Shown piece by piece: positions 6,927-16,735 of a DNA stretch of 64,000 bases. This stretch comes from a virus. Within the stretch, counting starts at the first letter, position 1. Each line of letters opens with the position of its first letter. Under the pieces are notes generated by a model, which was not told the origin of the DNA, did not search any database, and saw nothing but the letters and a program-made list of their open reading frames with translations. The DNA lies in the IMG/VR virus record IMGVR_UViG_3300042558_003926, positions 1-64,000 of that record; one strand, written 5' to 3'. Both the position numbers and the translations under genes were made by a program.

Positions 6927-9408
6927 CTATCCGGAGAATAAATTTCCTAAAGACGGATCCCCAGTCAGAAACACAAACGGGGAGCAATATAATTTATCTA
7001 ATCAGAGATATAATTATCACGATGGACTTCAGAATACTTCTAAAGTTAAGAATTCATCTGTAGATAATCTTTTTTCCACCACTGGAGCAGCAGAAGCTAG
7101 ATCCAAACAAATAGGCTGTGGTGGATATCACCAAGTTACAGTAGATGGTAAAACATTCTATAAGCCATGCGAAACAGCTGAGTACTATGATCTAAGAATA
7201 GAACAGCTAGAAAGTGCATTAAACTTCACGTATATAGGTAATTACCGTGTTTTAACATGGGATAAACCATTTGAATATGTTACTTCTTTTAACGGATGGA
7301 TAATAGATGCCTCCAATAGTAACAACACGGCATCTATATTAAACGGGAATGATATATCTATAGATTTCAGATATAGTATAGATGGCACAACTTGGTCTTT
7401 ATGGACAAATGTAGGTACAGCTTTAGGTGGGTTAACCAATGAGTATTCTGAGCTTTTTGATATACCTTTAGATCCTAATAATAAGTTTTATCCCGAATTT
7501 AGATTTACGTGTGTTCTAGTTAATGACGACGGAACAATAGTTTATAACACGGAAGAGCCTATAGATCCTTCTATAGTTATAGTTAACTTCGAATTGGATT
7601 TGACCTATCAGGTTGCTCCGGAAGTGGTGATATACAGACCAGCACCGATATGTACTGATGAGGTTTCTACTAGACCTATACTTTTCTCCAACTGTAATTT
7701 TACCTTTAATCCTTATGCTGTTAATAGAGCATTAAACATGTATCAGGATTTAAGTTTAATGGTTAATAATGTTTTTGGACTAGAAGTTAATTATTATTCG
7801 GTACAACCTCAAGCTAGAGGAAAAGATGTGGTACTTAAAGAGTATACCATATTCGACGTAGTTGACGAGAAATGTATAAAGGCACTAGTTCCTCAAAATC
7901 AATTCCCGGATAATAAAATAAACTTTGATCCATTCGGTCTACAATTCGAAGAACCCTTTGAAATACAAATAGATAAGAGATACTTCGAATCTATATTCGG
8001 AAGAGGATCACAGCCAAGGAAAAGAGATATTATCTACTTCCCTCTAACTAACAGAATATATCAGATTAACTCTACTTATCTCTTCAGGGACTTTATGAAC
8101 GCTCCTGTTTATTTTAAGATAGAGCTTAAAAAATATACACCAAGATCTAACACTTATTTCCAAGATCCAGCATACAAGGAAGAGCTTGATGGTATATCTC
8201 TTACTACTAGTGATCTCTTTGGTGAGGAAGTTCATGCGGAGGAGATCAAAAGTTCAAAACCACAACAATATGCTACAACAATAACACAGATGTCTCAGGA
8301 CCCGATTAGATCTTATGTTTATAAGGATCTTTCTATTATAGAGTATGATTTAAATAATAACTGGACTATAGTCCTGAATAATTATTATGATTTGTACCAG
8401 TCTTTTGCTGATGATTATGAATTTACCTATGATCCTGGTAGATATAGAAATGCTGTTAGATATAAGGTGTTACCTAAATCAGATTCAACAACAGAACTGG
8501 CTTATACATGTTGGTTTAGTCTTAAGAATTTTTACGATAATCAACAACTTGCAAGAAGATCGTATCCGGTTATAAATCTAACCCTGGAGTCATCAACTGA
8601 TGAACTATTATATTTCAATAGCTACCCAAGAAAACATAATTTACAAGTTTGGCAATCCTATGATTCCAATCCTGAAGGATATGTTGCAATCAAGGGAGAC
8701 AAACTGCACTCTGGCGGATACGAGGTTAGAACGGTTATAGACGATTATCGATTTGCAGTAGATAACAATTCAACCGATTTCTCATTAGGAACTATCATTT
8801 GGAAAATGCAGAAAGCACAGAGCAGAAACTTAATTAGTGGATTATACCTTAATGATTTAGAAGAAATAAAGGGAATTAGAATAGATTTAATCCATTCCGG
8901 AGTTATGGATGAGTTAACAAATAATTTCCTAGAAGAAGGAAGTATAGTCATCCGCTTGAATGACACCATAATAAATTCTCCACTACAGTTTGTACCAGAG
9001 TTTGGTGATTGGTATGGGGTGGTCGTCAACTTCTCTAATGTTTATAAACAGATATCCGCAAATATTTGGGAGATGACATACGATCCAACAGATCCGAACG
9101 AGCAAACTAGTAAGCTTAAGAAAGTTCATGAATCGGTTAGAATGTTTACAAATAATATAATATTCGAAGCACCTACCGATGTGGTAACTGATACGCTTAG
9201 TCCTTTCTATGAAACTGATAACAATTCTTATAAAATCTACACCGGTCCTATATGGCTTAGTAATGTTAGATTATTTAAGAATATGATAGATATAGATACG
9301 CAATCCACTGTATTGAATCAAAATACGGTGAGAGATGCACAGTTAGCTCATATTATTGATAACGCAAAACCGCTTCTGAATATTCCGAAGTTTGCAAGAA
9401 ACAGATAA
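6919..9408 (+). CDS. Large virion structural protein, function unassigned
   Basis: This 829-aa protein has a soluble, beta-rich composition with many Asn, Asp and Tyr residues and no obvious transmembrane segment or coiled coil. A short Cys-containing segment CGGYHQVTVDGKTFYKPC lies near residues 67-84. It is driven by a late box and lies directly upstream of the small and large terminase genes, where T4-like phages keep neck and tail-completion genes. I cannot match it to gp13, gp14 or gp15. A neck, whisker or baseplate-associated role is possible; only virion structural is defended here. Confidence 0.7.
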   Translation: MSFYPENKFPKDGSPVRNTNGEQYNLSNQRYNYHDGLQNTSKVKNSSVDNLFSTTGAAEARSKQIGCGGYHQVTVDGKTFYKPCETAEYYDLRIEQLESALNFTYIGNYRVLTWDKPFEYVTSFNGWIIDASNSNNTASILNGNDISIDFRYSIDGTTWSLWTNVGTALGGLTNEYSELFDIPLDPNNKFYPEFRFTCVLVNDDGTIVYNTEEPIDPSIVIVNFELDLTYQVAPEVVIYRPAPICTDEVSTRPILFSNCNFTFNPYAVNRALNMYQDLSLMVNNVFGLEVNYYSVQPQARGKDVVLKEYTIFDVVDEKCIKALVPQNQFPDNKINFDPFGLQFEEPFEIQIDKRYFESIFGRGSQPRKRDIIYFPLTNRIYQINSTYLFRDFMNAPVYFKIELKKYTPRSNTYFQDPAYKEELDGISLTTSDLFGEEVHAEEIKSSKPQQYATTITQMSQDPIRSYVYKDLSIIEYDLNNNWTIVLNNYYDLYQSFADDYEFTYDPGRYRNAVRYKVLPKSDSTTELAYTCWFSLKNFYDNQQLARRSYPVINLTLESSTDELLYFNSYPRKHNLQVWQSYDSNPEGYVAIKGDKLHSGGYEVRTVIDDYRFAVDNNSTDFSLGTIIWKMQKAQSRNLISGLYLNDLEEIKGIRIDLIHSGVMDELTNNFLEEGSIVIRLNDTIINSPLQFVPEFGDWYGVVVNFSNVYKQISANIWEMTYDPTDPNEQTSKLKKVHESVRMFTNNIIFEAPTDVVTDTLSPFYETDNNSYKIYTGPIWLSNVRLFKNMIDIDTQSTVLNQNTVRDAQLAHIIDNAKPLLNIPKFARNR

Positions 9409-9411
9409 TTT

Positions 9412-10206
9412 ATGCCTAGAAGAAAACCGAAACCAGAGAAAGTTGTCGAGGAAAAAATAAAGGAAAGTCTCGATTCTATAATAATGCAGGAGGCCCTTGA
9501 GAATATACTTCCTGACAGCGACGAACTACCAAGATTAAAGACAACGGATTTAATGGATTTTTCAGGAGAAAAATCTACTGCTTTATCTGATGCTAAGGCT
9601 TTACTTGATACTATAACAAAATTCTACATGGACGACACGAGCATGAGCGAGGCCTCGCACGTGGAGTTTAAAAAGAAGGTTGATGCGATGAATTTATCAT
9701 CGATGATGTTTCAGCTTAAAAGTGCTCAGCATGCTATAACAAAAATACTAGAGGAGATAGATCTTGGTAATATGCACCCTAGACTTTTTGAAGTTCTGGC
9801 TCAATTGCAATCGCAGATCATGCAGATGCCTAAAGACTACCAGGCATATCTCGAAAAGATGGAACAGAACTATAAGAAGACAAGGATAGAAGTTGATGAG
9901 AAAAAGCATTCTCAGGGTATAGTAATGGACCAATCCTCAGGAGATTCGGGATTTTATGTTAGTAACACTGCGGTTACACAAGACGGAGGACTTAAATCCA
10001 GAGGAACACGTGGAATTATGGAGGGACTGAGAGATATTATAGGTTCCGAGGTGGTGGACGTAAAACCCGAGGTACTTGATCCGAATGCCGTAGTAAATGC
10101 TAGAGAAAAGAAAATATTGGATTCGCAGAATCCTAATAATAAATCACATTTTAACGAGGAAGATCAGGAGGAAGATTTTTCTATAGAAGATGATATACTA
10201 GAATAA
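9412..10206 (+). CDS. 16: Terminase small subunit (gp16-like)
   Basis: This 264-aa protein has a central helical region (about residues 65-165) including MNLSSMMFQLKSAQHAITKI and a MHPRLFEVLAQLQSQIMQMP segment, followed by a long charged helix and a disordered acidic tail. That is the pattern of T4-type gp16, which forms the DNA-recognition ring that regulates gp17. Its stop overlaps the start of the large terminase at 10206, and the fixed 16-17-18-19 order supports the call. The sequence is too divergent to be certain without profile comparison. Confidence 0.7.
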   Translation: MPRRKPKPEKVVEEKIKESLDSIIMQEALENILPDSDELPRLKTTDLMDFSGEKSTALSDAKALLDTITKFYMDDTSMSEASHVEFKKKVDAMNLSSMMFQLKSAQHAITKILEEIDLGNMHPRLFEVLAQLQSQIMQMPKDYQAYLEKMEQNYKKTRIEVDEKKHSQGIVMDQSSGDSGFYVSNTAVTQDGGLKSRGTRGIMEGLRDIIGSEVVDVKPEVLDPNAVVNAREKKILDSQNPNNKSHFNEEDQEEDFSIEDDILE

Positions 10207-12026
10207 TGGAGACCGGAATAGAAAAGGTTGAACAGATAGAAACTAACCACTGGTCTACTTCCAGGGTAGAGGAATTATTAAGAAAAGTTGATGAAGAGGG
10301 ACTGGACTATAAGTCCGTTGATAATCCTTTTCATGACAATGACCCAGAATTAAAAAGATCTAATATTCTTTGGGAATATACCAGAGAGGAAATATTGGAA
10401 ATGAAAAAATGTGCTGAGGATGTCAGCTATTTCGCCAAGTATTGTAAAGTAATGACCGATACTGGTTTAGATTACATAAGGCTGAGAGACTACCAAACAT
10501 CGGTACTAAGAGAATATCAGAATCATAGGTTTAATATATTTCTAGCCCCCAGACAGGTTGGTAAATCCATCACATCATCAATAATACTAGTTTGGTATCT
10601 CTTATTCAATCACGATAAAAATGCGATGATTCTTGCCAACGTAGGGGATACTGCGGAAGAGCTAATGGATAAGATTAAGGCTATTATTAAAGGTCTTCCT
10701 TTTTATATGAAACCGGGTATGTTGGTTAACAACGTGATGACCATGAGATTTGATAATGGATGTAGGGTATTAGCTAAAACTACTACCAAAACTTCCGGTA
10801 TTGGTTTTACCATCCACTTCTTATACATGGATGAGTTTGCTCATATTAATTCTAACTTTATAGAGGCTTTCTTTAGATCAACATACCCTACTGTATCTTC
10901 ATCTAAGGTTTCTAGAATTATCATCACATCAACTCCGAATGGGATGAATAAATTTTATGAGATCTATCAAGGAGCACTGACAGGAGAAAATAGTTTTAAT
11001 CCAATAAGAGTAGACTGGTGGCAGGTTCCAGGAAGGGACGATGAGTGGAAGAAGAGAGAAATAGGTAACTTAGGAAGCGAGGAGCTTTTTAATCAAGAAT
11101 ATGGCAACCAATTTCTTAGTTCTTCCAGCCTTTTACTGGGATCTGATGAACTCAGAAAAATAAGGAATAACGAAGTAGAATACGCTTGGAGAGAGATCTC
11201 CAATCTCCATTATGCTGATGTCAATTACGAGAATCTTATATGGCATCCGAAATTTGATTTAGATAAGGCAAATCTACCAGGTAAGAAGTTTGTTTTTTCG
11301 GTGGACCTTAGTAGTGGTGCAAAGGGTGATTTTACAGTAATAAACATATTTAAGGTTACTCCACTTCCTAGAGCTGTTATTGAAAAAATGGAAGAATTTG
11401 AAGATGAAGCAGACTTTTTTGGACTGATTCAAGTTGGAGTTTTTAGAGACAATGAGATTAAACTTGAGGATATTACTAAGCTTCTACAGATACTATGTTC
11501 GGAGGTTTTTGAAGTTGATAGGGTTAAAATCGCTCTGGAAATGAACTACAAAGGTGAGTTGGTTTACGATAAACTCTCACAGAGGGATGACTTTTATGAC
11601 GAGATGTTTCTTTTTACTAAGCATACCGAATCTGCAAGGGTGCTAAAGCCAGGAATTAAATACAACGAGAAGAACAAAATGAAATATTGTGAGCTTCTTA
11701 GAAGTCTGATGAGGAGGGATAGAATCATGGTTAACGATAAAAAATGGACCATCCCCGAATTATTCACTTTTGGACTAAATAATTCTGGAACATATTCAAG
11801 TCAGAGCGGACACGATGATGTTGCTATGACTCTTGTAAATTTACCTGGATTGTTTGATGGCTATGATTTCAATCAGATAGTAGGTGAGGTATTTGATGAA
11901 TTAGAGGACAATTCATACAAAGACATGATTATCAAAAAATTAGAATCTGGATTTAGAGGAGAGGAAGAAAAAGGATACTCCACTAAAGATGGTAAAAGCT
12001 ATGGAGATTTCAACAATCTACTATAA
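10206..12026 (+). CDS. 17: Terminase large subunit (gp17-like packaging ATPase and nuclease)
   Basis: The ATPase domain shows Walker A APRQVGKS (114-121), Walker B FLYMDE (205-210) and coupling motif TSTPNG (241-246). The C-terminal RNase H-like nuclease domain has VDLSSGAKGD near residue 367, an acidic residue in LEMNYKGE, and GHDDVAM near 535. The 606-aa length matches T4 gp17. It pumps DNA into the prohead through the portal and cuts the concatemer. It is translationally coupled to gp16 and followed by an 81-nt gap with the tail sheath late promoter. Confidence 0.95.
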   Translation: METGIEKVEQIETNHWSTSRVEELLRKVDEEGLDYKSVDNPFHDNDPELKRSNILWEYTREEILEMKKCAEDVSYFAKYCKVMTDTGLDYIRLRDYQTSVLREYQNHRFNIFLAPRQVGKSITSSIILVWYLLFNHDKNAMILANVGDTAEELMDKIKAIIKGLPFYMKPGMLVNNVMTMRFDNGCRVLAKTTTKTSGIGFTIHFLYMDEFAHINSNFIEAFFRSTYPTVSSSKVSRIIITSTPNGMNKFYEIYQGALTGENSFNPIRVDWWQVPGRDDEWKKREIGNLGSEELFNQEYGNQFLSSSSLLLGSDELRKIRNNEVEYAWREISNLHYADVNYENLIWHPKFDLDKANLPGKKFVFSVDLSSGAKGDFTVINIFKVTPLPRAVIEKMEEFEDEADFFGLIQVGVFRDNEIKLEDITKLLQILCSEVFEVDRVKIALEMNYKGELVYDKLSQRDDFYDEMFLFTKHTESARVLKPGIKYNEKNKMKYCELLRSLMRRDRIMVNDKKWTIPELFTFGLNNSGTYSSQSGHDDVAMTLVNLPGLFDGYDFNQIVGEVFDELEDNSYKDMIIKKLESGFRGEEEKGYSTKDGKSYGDFNNLL

Positions 12027-12064
12027 GAATGATATTTATCCAACCTCCCCAATAATTCCGATTT

Positions 12065-12096
12065 TATTTTTGATATATAGTCTAGAAGCAAAAATA
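12065..12096 (+). promoter_or_regulatory. Late promoter box inside an 8-bp inverted repeat, upstream of tail sheath
   Basis: TATATA at 12074-12079 (box GATATATAG at 12072-12080) is 29 nt before the ATG at 12108. The perfect arms tatttttg (12065-12072) and caaaaata (12089-12096) flank it. An 8-bp repeat in AT-rich DNA may be chance, but the arrangement is like that at 6848-6926 and 39649-39685. Confidence 0.6.
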
Positions 12097-12107
12097 TCTT
12101 TAATGTA

Positions 12108-15100
12108 ATGGCAAATAAGGTAAAAATAGATTACTCTCAGTTTAGAGCATCCGGAGTCTACACCCTAGAATTTGATGCGTCCCAGAACGTAATCCTGACA
12201 TCACAGACAATACGTCTTGTTGTAGGATTTTCCAATAAGGGACCTTTCAATACACCGGTTTATATCCCAGATGTAACTACGCTAATTTCTATTTTTGGTG
12301 ACATCGATAGATCATTAGAAAATAAAGGATCTTTTTTCCAAAGATCTATATTAACATGTTTAAATGCAGGCCCAGTGTTTGCTTTAAATCTTTTAAGATT
12401 AAACGATGATACGGATTCAGCTAACCCTGATGAGGTTGATTACCAAGCATACTCACTTGACACCGAAGAGTATAATGGTGTTGTAACAAGCAGACTATAT
12501 TCATCCTACTATAATAAGGAAAGATTCTGGTTTGCTGATCCTAACTATTTCTTGGCTACACTTAGTGTTTCTGACCAGGGTAAATTGTTTAGCTTAGTTA
12601 ATCTAGGTAAATCACCTATGAGTATTATAGTTAGAAAATCTACGGATTCATCTAAGCCACTTAAGGGATATGACATATTCGCTATAGATTGGTATGGAGC
12701 TAACAATGTTCCTACTTTCATGCATCCATTTGACTACATGTCAGATTACTTTATTGATGTTATAGCAGTTTATGGAGATTGGACGAATTATCAGGCACTC
12801 TCTATAGATCCACAGTGGAGCACTTATTTTACCGAAAATGGATTTATTAAAAGCAGAATAGACAGCTTTTTATCTGAACCTGATGTTTCTATCGTTACAT
12901 CAGTAACAGGATGTATTATACCGGATTTCGTAGATCTTAATGGTGTTAATCAATATGTACAAACTCTGATTAATAATAGCACTCCATCTACTGGGTTATT
13001 CTGTGCTATAGACGAACAAGCATTTGATGATATTTGTGCTAATGGATCTAAAATAGATCTAGTCGGAAATCACCTTATCGACGAATTAACGGGAGATAGC
13101 GATTTACCTAGTCCTAGAATTAATTTCTTAAGCTACGATCAAGTTTTAGTTGCTGACTACCTATATACACAAAACGTAGTTGGAGTAACTGGAGCAACTG
13201 GATTTGTTAGTGCTACTGGTGCTACTGTTTATACATCAGGGGCAAAAGTTGGTACCTTATATACATTAACTGGAGTAACTGGTGCAACTGCAGGGGTTGT
13301 TTATCAATCTTTCGCTAATTACGACCCTAATGCTTATGATGGCGGATTACACTATCTTCAGACTTCTGGTACAGGCGGTACCGCTGGATATTTACAAACA
13401 GCTGCTCAGAAAAATGAACTTAAGACATTCTTAACTGTAACATCATCTAACGACCAGAAGTTCATTTTAGGTGTTGTATCTGGATATACCGGAGGTTTAA
13501 CTGGAGGATTGATAAATCAGTTTGCAGAGGGTGATTTAGTTAAGTTAAAAGTAACAGGAACTAAGGACGTATCTGGAGAATTAAGGATATTCTTCACCCA
13601 CCCATTAGATACCGGATTCTACCGATCACAAGGTATTACTGTAACACCGACATACAACTTAACTTCTTACAATACAGGAGCATCTGGAAGTAATCAACCT
13701 TTCTATACGGATGCTTATCAATTTGGTAATTCTGATTATGTTGATATCGTTAGCACATCTACACCTAATGGTGTAACTGGACCTAGCGCACCTCTCGGAG
13801 TTTCTAACGTATTAGTTGGATATAATGCTTCTTCTCTTTACCAGGATAACAAGTATGCTGAGATTACAGATGGCGATATCATCTGGACTAACAGTAGTGG
13901 ATCTAACGTTCAATATTTAGGGTTCGAACAAACTGTGGATAAGGATCAGTTCAATTATGTTAATACTAGAGCATTTACCAATGTTTCTTTAGCTGATACG
14001 ACAATAACAAATATAGCTGCATTCGGTACACCTTACGCATCTAACAACGTAGGTTTACCTGTAGGAACACAGAATACTGATATAGTTTCTCAGGAAGGTG
14101 CAATAAATGAATTTGTAGATTGTTCAAGAATCGACGTAACAACATTCTTGGTAACTCAAGATTCTAACGGAAACGCCCCTTTCTCGGTTGGAGATTTGGT
14201 GGTTTCAACTGACCTTGATATATGTGAGCCTTCTACCGGAAACAGACAAAATAGATTAGCTAAAATCACTACAGTTTCTGCTACAACTACTGCTGGAACT
14301 TTCAGAGTAACTTCAGCTAGACCGGTTCTTTATTATACTTCAGGATCTGGAGTTAGAGTTCAGAAATTTAAATCGATAGCTCAGTTTACAAGATCCTTTG
14401 ATTTTACATATCTGAGTGGATTCACAATGACAGACTGGCACAGACCTAATGGAAGTGATGCTAGAATATCTGAGATTCTTGATGTTATGTATAACACGAA
14501 TATTGCTAAGACATTAGCAGCTAAGGATGTTATATCTTACCGATACATCATTGATACATTCTCTGGGCAGATTTTACCAAACTCTAAATACCAGCTTTCT
14601 AGATTGGCTATGTTAAGACAACAGGCTTTGGCGATTATAAACGCTCCTTCTATGGCGCAATTTAGAGCTAGTACAGATCCAAGATTTACTGATGCTCCTA
14701 CTGCAGCTAATCCTTATCCGAGATTAAATACTGCTTATATAGCAGATGGCGGTAACTTATCTTTAAATCCGTCTTACACATTTAGCTTACCTTCAGAAGC
14801 TGATGGAGCTAAGTACGCAGCATTCTATTCTCCTTATATTACTGTAAGAGAAACTAATAGAAACGTTGAGGTACCACCTGCAGCATACGTTTCTAATAAC
14901 TTCCTTAGAAAATTCGCTAACGGAGAACCTTATGCTATTATAGCAGGTCAGAAACGTGGAGTAATTAGCGGAGGTAATATAGTAGGTGTTGAATATGACT
15001 TTACTGAAGAGGACAGAGGAAACTTAGAACCTTTCGGAATCAATCCAATCATCAAAAGAAGAGGAATTGGAGTAGTTATCTTCGGTAACCAAACTGCTTA

Positions 15101-15458
15101 TCAGCAAGTTAATTCAGCATTTAATCTTGTTCACGTTAGAGATCTATTGATTAGTGTAGAAAACGACGTTCAAGAGATCTTGGCTAACTACCTATTTGAT
15201 TTCAACGAAGATTCAATCAGACTAGAAATCAAAACATTAGTAGACAACTACCTAGATGGTGTTAGAGCTGGTGGTGGTATTTACGCTTACCAAACAATTA
15301 TGGATGCTTCTAATAATACCCCTGCAATCATAGATATGAACATGGGTATAATTGACGTCATAATAGAACCAGCAAGAGGAATCCAGAAGTTCATTAATCG
15401 AATCACGGTTACAAGAACTGGAGGAATTGCTTCTGGAGGATTCATACAATTTGTATAA
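12108..15458 (+). CDS. 18: Contractile tail sheath protein (gp18-like)
   Basis: The C-terminal about 300 residues carry the conserved sheath core, including RRGIGVVIFGNQTAYQ, a GVRAGGGIYAYQTIMD segment and DVIIEPARGIQKFINRI, which forms the interlocking arm in T4-type sheaths. At 1116 aa it is much longer than T4 gp18 (659 aa). The extra length is a central insertion with low-complexity Thr-Gly-Ala runs (GATGFVSATGATVYTSG, about residues 360-400) and beta-rich domains, probably displayed on the outside of the tail. It lies between terminase and tail tube, the normal T4-like order. Confidence 0.92.
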   Translation: MANKVKIDYSQFRASGVYTLEFDASQNVILTSQTIRLVVGFSNKGPFNTPVYIPDVTTLISIFGDIDRSLENKGSFFQRSILTCLNAGPVFALNLLRLNDDTDSANPDEVDYQAYSLDTEEYNGVVTSRLYSSYYNKERFWFADPNYFLATLSVSDQGKLFSLVNLGKSPMSIIVRKSTDSSKPLKGYDIFAIDWYGANNVPTFMHPFDYMSDYFIDVIAVYGDWTNYQALSIDPQWSTYFTENGFIKSRIDSFLSEPDVSIVTSVTGCIIPDFVDLNGVNQYVQTLINNSTPSTGLFCAIDEQAFDDICANGSKIDLVGNHLIDELTGDSDLPSPRINFLSYDQVLVADYLYTQNVVGVTGATGFVSATGATVYTSGAKVGTLYTLTGVTGATAGVVYQSFANYDPNAYDGGLHYLQTSGTGGTAGYLQTAAQKNELKTFLTVTSSNDQKFILGVVSGYTGGLTGGLINQFAEGDLVKLKVTGTKDVSGELRIFFTHPLDTGFYRSQGITVTPTYNLTSYNTGASGSNQPFYTDAYQFGNSDYVDIVSTSTPNGVTGPSAPLGVSNVLVGYNASSLYQDNKYAEITDGDIIWTNSSGSNVQYLGFEQTVDKDQFNYVNTRAFTNVSLADTTITNIAAFGTPYASNNVGLPVGTQNTDIVSQEGAINEFVDCSRIDVTTFLVTQDSNGNAPFSVGDLVVSTDLDICEPSTGNRQNRLAKITTVSATTTAGTFRVTSARPVLYYTSGSGVRVQKFKSIAQFTRSFDFTYLSGFTMTDWHRPNGSDARISEILDVMYNTNIAKTLAAKDVISYRYIIDTFSGQILPNSKYQLSRLAMLRQQALAIINAPSMAQFRASTDPRFTDAPTAANPYPRLNTAYIADGGNLSLNPSYTFSLPSEADGAKYAAFYSPYITVRETNRNVEVPPAAYVSNNFLRKFANGEPYAIIAGQKRGVISGGNIVGVEYDFTEEDRGNLEPFGINPIIKRRGIGVVIFGNQTAYQQVNSAFNLVHVRDLLISVENDVQEILANYLFDFNEDSIRLEIKTLVDNYLDGVRAGGGIYAYQTIMDASNNTPAIIDMNMGIIDVIIEPARGIQKFINRITVTRTGGIASGGFIQFV

Positions 15459-15497
15459 TTTATGATTTTTAAAGAAGGCAGATAAATATAAGTAATT

Positions 15498-16052
15498 ATG
15501 GCAGGATTATCTCACTTTTCAAATTCGTTATCAGCAATAAATAGGTTTGAACCTGTTTATCTGAATCAATTCGAAGTTACTATTATACCACCAGCAGCAG
15601 TTGCCGGAGGTGAAATTTTACTTCAGCACGTATCCAAAGTAAGCGGTCTTTCTTTAGATAAGAACCCAGGACTTGCTACTCAGAAATTTAAGTTTGCTAA
15701 AAGAAATTACGCTGGAGCTAAGCCAGATCAGACATTCATGGATCTTAGTGTTAGTTTTTCTGTTAACTTGAACGATGATAACTCAATGTACGTTTTCAAA
15801 ACTCTGAGACAGTGGTCTGATTTAATTTACAATCCACTAACAGGAGCGATGGGATTAAAGAATGACTATGTAGGAACTATAGTAGTTAACATCTTTAATA
15901 AACAAGGTGATGTTTTTAGAAGGATTACTTGTAAAGATTGCTTTCTTACAAAGCCAATCTCTCCGATGAACCTAAACTATACATCAACTGACCTATACAA
16001 GATAGATGATATGGTATGGGCGGTGGACTACTGGGAGGATTTATTCCTATAA
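15498..16052 (+). CDS. 19: Tail tube protein, copy 1 (gp19-like)
   Basis: This 184-aa protein has the T4 gp19-type pattern: an N-terminal FEPVYLNQFEVTI strand, RQWSDLIYNPLTGAMGLKND and VNIFNKQGDVFRRITCKDCF, then a C-terminal WAVDYWEDLFL. It forms the inner tube inside the sheath. A gataaatataag element (15482-15493) 5 nt before the ATG at 15498 is probably too close to be a standard late promoter. A closely similar paralogue follows at 16070. Confidence 0.88.
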   Translation: MAGLSHFSNSLSAINRFEPVYLNQFEVTIIPPAAVAGGEILLQHVSKVSGLSLDKNPGLATQKFKFAKRNYAGAKPDQTFMDLSVSFSVNLNDDNSMYVFKTLRQWSDLIYNPLTGAMGLKNDYVGTIVVNIFNKQGDVFRRITCKDCFLTKPISPMNLNYTSTDLYKIDDMVWAVDYWEDLFL

Positions 16053-16069
16053 AAAAAGAATTTAAATAA

Positions 16070-16645
16070 ATGGCAGGACTACCACATTTTACCAATTCAA
16101 AAGCAGCTATAAGTAACTTCGAACCGGTTTATTTAAATCAGTTTGAGGTTATAATAAATCCACCTGCTGGTATAGTAGACGCCGCTACTACCTTTAACGG
16201 TGAGGGGATATTAGCTCAACAAGTTAAATCCATAACGGGTTTAGCAGTAGATATTTCTCCTGCAGCAACAATAGAGCAGAACTATAAGTTTGCTACAAGA
16301 AGATATGCAGGGGGTGAACCATCTACCACGGATATGACTCTTTCGATGGAATTTGAGGTCAATCTTAATGATCAAAATTCCATGACTGTTTATAAAATAC
16401 TAAGACAGTGGTCGGATCTAATTTACAACCCTCTAACTGGAGCTATGGGGATTAAATCAGATTATGTTGGATCTATGGTTATTCAGGTATTTAACAAAAG
16501 AGGTGACGTTTTTAGAAGAATAAGAATACCTTCTTGCTTTTTAAGTGAAGCTATAAATGCAATGGAGTTAGATTATGAGACCCCAGCAATATATAACCTT
16601 ACTGCTAGTTGGATCTGTGATTACTGGGAAGATACCTTCTTATAA
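16070..16645 (+). CDS. Tail tube protein paralogue, copy 2 (gp19-like)
   Basis: This 191-aa protein aligns along its whole length with the preceding gene: shared FEPVYLNQFEV, RQWSDLIYNPLTGAMG, NKRGDVFRRI and WICDYWEDTFL. It differs by a short insertion after NPPAG (VDAATTFNGE) and many substitutions. It could be a second tube subunit, a tube initiator or cap (T4 gp48 and gp54 also derive from the tube fold), or a specialised end ring. A strong terminator follows at 16673-16699, so this gene closes the sheath-tube unit. Confidence 0.85.
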   Translation: MAGLPHFTNSKAAISNFEPVYLNQFEVIINPPAGIVDAATTFNGEGILAQQVKSITGLAVDISPAATIEQNYKFATRRYAGGEPSTTDMTLSMEFEVNLNDQNSMTVYKILRQWSDLIYNPLTGAMGIKSDYVGSMVIQVFNKRGDVFRRIRIPSCFLSEAINAMELDYETPAIYNLTASWICDYWEDTFL

Positions 16646-16672
16646 ATACTTTTATATAAAAAAAATATGAAA

Positions 16673-16699
16673 AAAAAGAGGCCAAATTGGCCTCTTTTT
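16673..16699 (+). terminator. Rho-independent terminator after tail tube genes
   Basis: Palindromic stem aaaaagaggccaa / ttggcctcttttt ending in a T-run, 27 nt after the stop of tube copy 2. The symmetric A and T flanks would let it work on both strands. Confidence 0.9.
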
Positions 16700-16709
16700 C
16701 TGTTTCCTG

Positions 16710-16720
16710 TTATATAATAG
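16710..16720 (+). promoter_or_regulatory. Probable late promoter TTATATAATAG
   Basis: TATATA at 16711-16716 is 20 nt before the ATG at 16736 and just after a terminator, the same spacing as the canonical late boxes, but it lacks the leading GG. Confidence 0.5.
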
Positions 16721-16735
16721 AAAAAATATAATCTT

